Assembly: GCA_910579545.1 (NCBI GenBank)
Contig: CAJTVI010000065.1
Coordinates: 1 to 12,230, forward strand
Source: an uncultured Oscillospiraceae bacterium
Lineage (GTDB): Bacteria; Bacillota; Clostridia; Oscillospirales; Ruminococcaceae
Direction of reading: 5' to 3'
Length of the DNA stretch: 12,230 bases
Part shown: positions 8,289 to 12,230 of the stretch, in pieces
Layout: each line of letters opens with the position of its first letter
Position numbering within the stretch: position 1 is the first letter of the stretch
Notes under the pieces: model-generated
The model's database searches: none
Seen by the model: only the letters and a program-made list of their open reading frames with translations
Told to the model about the DNA's origin: nothing
Program-made: the position numbers and the translations under genes

Positions 8289-9182
8289 TTATTTTTTCCA
8301 CAAACTGGGCATAACAATCCCGGCTTCAATACCCTCAAATGCCTGATCCATCTCTGTCAAAAGGCTTGGCCGCAAATCCTGCTGGAACAGCTGGATGTCC
8401 TCTTTCAGCTGTTCCAGACTGTCAACGCCAAATACCAAATGGCTGATCGCTGTTTCCCGCTTCACATATCCCATTGCAAGCGCAATTCGGCTGACGCCGG
8501 TTTCTTTACAGATCCTGCCGATCTTACGCACAACGGGCTTCGCCTTTTCCAAATAGGGCGGGACCTGGTCCTCGTTCAGCAAAATAAGCCCCTGGATAAA
8601 CGCACTGCGGGTGTGCAATTCGCAGCCGCTTTTCTCTGCAGCGGCCAGTACCCCGCTCTTTTTCATCCGATGGTCAAAGATACTGTAAGGAGCTTGGATA
8701 AAGTCAACATATTGGCTGGCAAAGCAGGCCATGGCCTCCTCCGGCTCATAAACGGATACGCCAACCTTACGGGCAAGGCCCTCTTTTTGCATAATGGCAA
8801 GCGCCGCCAAAATATCCGGCCGAAACGCATATCGGGCACTGTGCAACAGATAGGCATCCACATAGTCAAGATGGAGGGTGCGCAACGACCGCTGCAAATT
8901 TTTGCGGATCACCCTCTCAAAATCTTCCGGGCTGCAATCGTCCAGAATGTTGGGCAGGAATTTTGTGCTGATAAACAGCTTGTCCCGCGGGATCGTCTTT
9001 TTAGCAAGAAACGCACCCGTTACCTCCTCAGCAGTACCGTATGCGGTGGCAGTATCAATAGCAGAAATACCGTTTTGCGTTGCATAATCCAGGCATTTTA
9101 CAGAATATTCCAGAGGTGGTTTTTTCTGGCCGATAATCCCATAATCAAGGCCAAACTGGACAGTACCCAAACAAAGCTGCAT
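8289..9182 (-). CDS. Aldo/keto reductase
   Basis: A 297-residue (alpha/beta)8 NAD(P)H-dependent oxidoreductase. It has the complete catalytic tetrad: Asp43 and Tyr48 in AIDTATAYG, Lys74 in ISTKF, and His114 in YLLH. The cofactor-binding C-terminal part includes AIS-HLVFGVDSLEQLKED near 250. The N-terminus LGTVQFGLDYGI is typical of aldo/keto reductases found in surface-polysaccharide and nonulosonate loci. Canonical CMP-pseudaminic acid synthesis needs no such enzyme, so it probably modifies the sugar (carbonyl reduction or its reverse) or makes an alternative precursor. It lies between the second GNAT (27-base gap) and the cytidylyltransferase (12-base gap). Start ATG 9182 has GGAAG eight bases upstream. 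The family assignment is firm; the substrate is not known. Confidence 0.92.
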   Translation of the reverse strand: MQLCLGTVQFGLDYGIIGQKKPPLEYSVKCLDYATQNGISAIDTATAYGTAEEVTGAFLAKKTIPRDKLFISTKFLPNILDDCSPEDFERVIRKNLQRSLRTLHLDYVDAYLLHSARYAFRPDILAALAIMQKEGLARKVGVSVYEPEEAMACFASQYVDFIQAPYSIFDHRMKKSGVLAAAEKSGCELHTRSAFIQGLILLNEDQVPPYLEKAKPVVRKIGRICKETGVSRIALAMGYVKRETAISHLVFGVDSLEQLKEDIQLFQQDLRPSLLTEMDQAFEGIEAGIVMPSLWKK

Positions 9183-9209
9183 ATTGTTCGCTTCCGTTCT
9201 TTAATAAGC

Positions 9210-9764
9210 TTATTTTTGGTATGGATTGATTCGGCCAAACATCAGATGATCACAGTACTTACCGCTTATAGGAGAAATGAGATTTTCCTTATAGCATGCT
9301 TCCTGCACAAATCCCGCTTTTTGCAGAGCACGGATGCTACCGATATTTTCGTCGAAGACACCTGCTTGCACCTTATGTAGGCCAAGCTCTGAAAACGCCC
9401 ATTCTGTAACTAATTTGATTGCCTCTGTTGCATATCCCTTGCCCCAACTGGAACGATCACCAATAAAATAACTGATGTCTGCATGAGGATAGTGGGGATG
9501 AATCGGGCCGATTTTTATGTTGCCGATATGCTTTCCCCCTGGGAAAGCAATGATAGCAAACAGGCAGCTATGCTCTGATCCCCTCACATTCTCCACAAAT
9601 TCCTGAATCTTTGGAATGCTTTGTTTTTCCCATCTTGTTTCCAAAAAACGATTCACCCGGGCATCCTGCAGCCAGCCCAAATACTCCTGTGTGCAATCTG
9701 ATGGTTCGATTGTACGAAGCTGTATATCGCCTTTTGAACCGATTAATACGGTACTGCAAAGCAC
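9210..9764 (-). CDS. GNAT family N-acyltransferase (RimJ/RimL-like), second in the operon
   Basis: A 184-residue GNAT protein with IQLRTIEPSD at about 14-23, EYLGWLQDARVNRFLETRW at about 27-45, the acyl-CoA loop DRSSWGKGYATEA (about 103-115) and FDENIGSIRALQKAGF (about 137-152). The WL-D-V-N-R-F-L-E-R pattern is common in GNATs of surface-sugar clusters. It differs clearly from the operon's other GNAT, so the two are unlikely to be a recent duplication. It may acylate an extra amino group made by the class III aminotransferase, or be the true PseH, in which case the other one takes the extra step. The start is GTG at 9764, with GGGGGA seven bases upstream and a gap of 18 bases after the amidotransferase stop. 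GC is lower than in pseI (a sampled stretch is about 45%). Confidence 0.87.
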   Translation of the reverse strand: MLCSTVLIGSKGDIQLRTIEPSDCTQEYLGWLQDARVNRFLETRWEKQSIPKIQEFVENVRGSEHSCLFAIIAFPGGKHIGNIKIGPIHPHYPHADISYFIGDRSSWGKGYATEAIKLVTEWAFSELGLHKVQAGVFDENIGSIRALQKAGFVQEACYKENLISPISGKYCDHLMFGRINPYQK

Positions 9765-9782
9765 TTTCTATTCCCCCATTGT

Positions 9783-10916
9783 TTATGTCAGATCCGGCCA
9801 ACGATCCATATCTGGAAGTTTAGGCCCTGTCTCAAGTTTGTTATGGTCGAATCCCCAGTCAGAAACCTCGTTGCTCAAAACAATTTTTTCAAATTCATCT
9901 TCTGTAATTCCTAAGATAGCGAGAAAATCATCCAACGATGCAGGACGTTTTCCATCGTACATCTGAGCCAGTTTGAAGCCAACATCCCGATCCATCTCGC
10001 CATTACGAATATCGATGCAAGCTAGGTGATTTGTACGGCCATGACCGCGCTTAATATATTTGCAGTAGTCACGGATGCCCTGCCATCGACATTCAATTTT
10101 CTCATAATCATACTGTGGCGGGATACCCTCGACCGCTTGTCCTTTCCATCCGAGTTCCCGCTTAATCGTTTCAACTTGATGCTTAGTGTGCCATTTAACA
10201 TAATTTCCAAGATAAATTGCTTTTGCACCAAGTTTGTCAAGTTCATCCTTACTGGGAAATTGAAACGCCATCAAATCTCGTTTGCTTACAGAGCCATGAA
10301 GGAGTTCATACATTTTGTCCGCATTTATTCCAAGATTCACCATCTCATTGAATGCTTTTTCGTCAAACTCTTCCAATTCCTCTGCAGTATGATAAGAACG
10401 ATATTCCGACGATGATTCTCCCCAGATAACCAACGGAATATTAAACTTCACTGCAATCTGCATCGTATGCGCGAAAACACCAGTATGACAATGCCAGCAA
10501 AAGTCCCCTGTTTCTTTCAATGATTCCAGCATCAATTTTTTTACCACATCAAAATTTGATGTGAATTCCAGAACATCCACGTTTAGCTTCTTAAAGGTAC
10601 GGATGTTATTTTCGCTTACCAAGGGGCGATACCCCCAATGGTTGTAACGAACCACCAGGGGTTTTAATCCGAGTTCCTTCACTACATACCAAAGTTGAAA
10701 TGTGCTGTCCTTTCCTCCACTAAAAGGTACAATACAGTCATATTCGCCCTTATCGCGGTAGCGAGCAACAATGGAATCCAGCATTTTTCTCCGGGCATTC
10801 CAATCAATTTTCTCATGTTTTACTTCGGCCTGCCTACAGATATTACAAACACCTTTTTCATCAAACTGGATTGATTCATGTGTTTCGGGCAAAATGCATT
10901 TCGTGCAGTATTTCAT
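9783..10916 (-). CDS. pseA: N-acetyl sugar amidotransferase (PseA/WbpG-like)
   Basis: A 377-residue adenine-nucleotide alpha-hydrolase (PP-loop ATPase) protein. The N-terminus carries a probable zinc site, Cys4-x-x-Cys7 and Cys24-x-x-Cys27. The ATP-binding PP-loop is PFSGGKDST (64-72), followed by FCWHCHTGVFA and VIWGESSSEY. WbpG and PseA belong to this family and are required to convert an N-acetyl group into an N-acetimidoyl (acetamidino) group; Campylobacter PseA is needed for Pse5Ac7Am. By context this enzyme should make an acetamidino form of pseudaminic acid or of an intermediate. WbpG works with HisH/HisF-type partners for ammonia supply; no such gene is in the window. The gene follows pseC with an 18-base gap and has only a weak GGTGAG site before its ATG. 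It is the most AT-rich gene sampled (about 33% GC in one stretch), pointing to a separate origin. Confidence 0.9.
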   Translation of the reverse strand: MKYCTKCILPETHESIQFDEKGVCNICRQAEVKHEKIDWNARRKMLDSIVARYRDKGEYDCIVPFSGGKDSTFQLWYVVKELGLKPLVVRYNHWGYRPLVSENNIRTFKKLNVDVLEFTSNFDVVKKLMLESLKETGDFCWHCHTGVFAHTMQIAVKFNIPLVIWGESSSEYRSYHTAEELEEFDEKAFNEMVNLGINADKMYELLHGSVSKRDLMAFQFPSKDELDKLGAKAIYLGNYVKWHTKHQVETIKRELGWKGQAVEGIPPQYDYEKIECRWQGIRDYCKYIKRGHGRTNHLACIDIRNGEMDRDVGFKLAQMYDGKRPASLDDFLAILGITEDEFEKIVLSNEVSDWGFDHNKLETGPKLPDMDRWPDLT

Positions 10917-10934
10917 AAAATTTTCTCACCATTC

Positions 10935-12137
10935 CTATTTGTTATTCTTGTAATAAGCCACAACCTTTGTTACGGCTGCAATCACGTCTTTGGTATCAAT
11001 ATTACTCATCCTTGGATAAAGCGGTACGCTCATGATTCCTTGATATATCCTTTCAGCATTTGGACAAAGGCCCTTTGGATAGTCAAGGTGTTGATAGTAT
11101 GGGAACCAGTACACCGGCACATAATGAATCTGGCACTGAATATTTTCTGCTGCCAGGGCATCAAAAAATTCTCTGCGGGTACAGGCAAGCTTGTCCAAAT
11201 CAAGACGGATGATGTACAGGTGACGGCAGGTATCTGATTCGGGAATTTCCTTTTGAAGGATGATCTCGGGGATTTTTGCGAAAGCCTCGTTATATGCTTT
11301 TGTAATCTCTTTACGGCGGGCTGCAAACTTGTCCAGCTTTTTCATCTGACTGGTAATCAGTGCCGCCTGGAAATCAGTCAGCCGGTAGTTGTAGCCCAGC
11401 ATGATCTGCTCATAATACCAGGGGCCTTCATGAGGCGCACTTTCCATCTCACCTTCGTCATGAGTAATGCCATGGGTGCGCACCAGCATCAGTTTTTTAT
11501 AGTATTCTTCGCTGTTGGTCGTAACGGCGCCCCCTTCGCCGCCAGTGATCGTCTTGACCGGGTGGAAGCTGAAGCAGGTCATGTCCGCCAAACTGCCGAT
11601 TGGCTTGCCGTCATATTTTGTCGCAATGGCGTGCGCTGCATCCTCAATGAATATCAGATGAAATTCATCGCAAAGTGCCCGAATTTCCTTGTGCTTCACC
11701 GCCTGACCGGTAAAATCCACCGCAACAACGGCTTTGGTTTTTGGGGTAATATGGGCACGGATGCTTTCGGGGTCAATGTTGTATGTGTCCGGGTCAATAT
11801 CTGCAAAAATGGGCTTTGCTCCGCAATAAAGCACACAATTAGCGCTGGCCGCAAAAGTAAGCGAAGTAGTAATTACTTCATCCCCCGGGCCGATGCCTGC
11901 CGCCATGCATGCACAATGCAGTGCGGCCGTGCCATTGCTGACAGCTACTGCATATTTAGCGGCAGTGTATGCCGAAAGTTCTGATTCAAATTCGTCCACC
12001 TTGGGGCCGCAGGTGATAAAATCACTGCGCAAAACATCCGCAACGGCCTCAATATCACTCTCGTCAATCCATTGGCGGCCGTAGTAAATCTTGCTGCCTC
12101 GTATTGGATATCCGCCCTTAATTGCAAGTTTTTCCAA
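10935..12137 (-). CDS. pseC: UDP-4-amino-4,6-dideoxy-N-acetyl-beta-L-altrosamine transaminase (PseC)
   Basis: A 400-residue DegT/DnrJ/EryC1/StrS (class V-like fold I) sugar aminotransferase. It transfers an amino group from glutamate to the 4-keto sugar produced by PseB. Landmarks are YYGRQWIDESD near residue 20, the DVLRSDFITCGPKVDEFE stretch, VAVSNGTAALHCA (about 65-77), IEDAAHAIATKYDGKPIGS (about 164-182) and the PLP lysine Lys195 in FSFHPVKTITGGEGG. The last motif is typical of PseC. I chose TTG at 12137 as the start: GGGGGA at 12149-12144 lies six bases before it, and the protein then begins with EKLAIKGGYPIRG, a usual N-terminus in this family. An in-frame ATG at 12158 would add seven residues but has no good ribosome binding site. 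It is the first complete gene of the operon in the window. Confidence 0.94.
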   Translation of the reverse strand: MEKLAIKGGYPIRGSKIYYGRQWIDESDIEAVADVLRSDFITCGPKVDEFESELSAYTAAKYAVAVSNGTAALHCACMAAGIGPGDEVITTSLTFAASANCVLYCGAKPIFADIDPDTYNIDPESIRAHITPKTKAVVAVDFTGQAVKHKEIRALCDEFHLIFIEDAAHAIATKYDGKPIGSLADMTCFSFHPVKTITGGEGGAVTTNSEEYYKKLMLVRTHGITHDEGEMESAPHEGPWYYEQIMLGYNYRLTDFQAALITSQMKKLDKFAARRKEITKAYNEAFAKIPEIILQKEIPESDTCRHLYIIRLDLDKLACTRREFFDALAAENIQCQIHYVPVYWFPYYQHLDYPKGLCPNAERIYQGIMSVPLYPRMSNIDTKDVIAAVTKVVAYYKNNK

Positions 12138-12187
12138 ACTGATTCCCCCAAAAATCATTTAAGACTTGTTCTTTCGTCAAACAAAGG

Positions 12188-12229
12188 TCATCGTTTTACC
12201 TGAACCTCATTAATAAGTTTATCTGAACT
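12188..12229 (-). CDS. Possible 3' end of the next upstream operon gene (partial)
   Basis: From the right edge one minus-strand frame is open for 13 codons (ending NEVQVKR) before TGA, 50 bases upstream of the chosen pseC start. A second frame is open for 10 codons to a TAA at 12196. Operon spacing suggests that an upstream gene ends here, and by pathway logic pseB is the expected neighbour. The fragment is too short to identify, and which frame is used is uncertain. Confidence 0.2.
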   Translation of the reverse strand, partial: SSDKLINEVQVKR

Positions 12230-12230
12230 G

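Overview
The window looks like chromosomal DNA from a GC-rich anaerobic Firmicute, most likely a gut Clostridia lineage near Oscillospiraceae/Ruminococcaceae. This is inferred from the rubrerythrin, the strong AGGAGG-type ribosome binding sites, the AI-2E family permease and an SpsF-type nucleotidyltransferase. I cannot name a species.

Layout: three plus-strand genes (about 184-3107) face a long minus-strand operon (about 12137 down to 3284). The plus-strand genes are a GH25 muramidase without a signal peptide, an AI-2E family membrane protein and a rubrerythrin. They are strongly GC-rich; a sampled 60-base stretch is about 65% GC. A clear intrinsic terminator follows the rubrerythrin, and an A/T-armed hairpin in the convergent gap probably ends the opposing operon.

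The minus-strand operon is a pseudaminic acid-type nonulosonate cluster. In transcription order it holds: PseC aminotransferase, PseA/WbpG-like N-acetyl sugar amidotransferase, a GNAT acyltransferase, an aldo/keto reductase, an SpsF/PseF-like cytidylyltransferase, a class III (glutamate-1-semialdehyde aminotransferase-like) PLP enzyme, PseI synthase, a second GNAT (best PseH candidate), a 62-codon ORF of unknown nature, and PseG UDP-sugar hydrolase. Gaps are mostly 2-35 bases and most genes have a visible Shine-Dalgarno, so a single transcript is likely. PseC, PseH, PseG, PseI and PseF would turn the PseB product into CMP-pseudaminic acid. PseB is not in the window and could lie just beyond the right edge.

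The interesting part is the surplus. An oxidoreductase, a PLP aminotransferase, a second N-acyltransferase and an amidotransferase are interleaved with the core pathway. Together these are the enzyme types expected for carbonyl formation or reduction, amination, acylation and amidation. I therefore propose that the product is a further modified nonulosonate, at minimum an acetamidino-pseudaminic acid and possibly one with an additional amino group. Base composition is patchy along the operon: sampled stretches of pseI and pseG reach about 73-75% GC, while the amidotransferase and the PseH-like GNAT fall to about 33-37%. This suggests assembly from different sources. No flagellin, capsule or glycosyltransferase gene is present in the window, so the final acceptor of the sugar is unknown.
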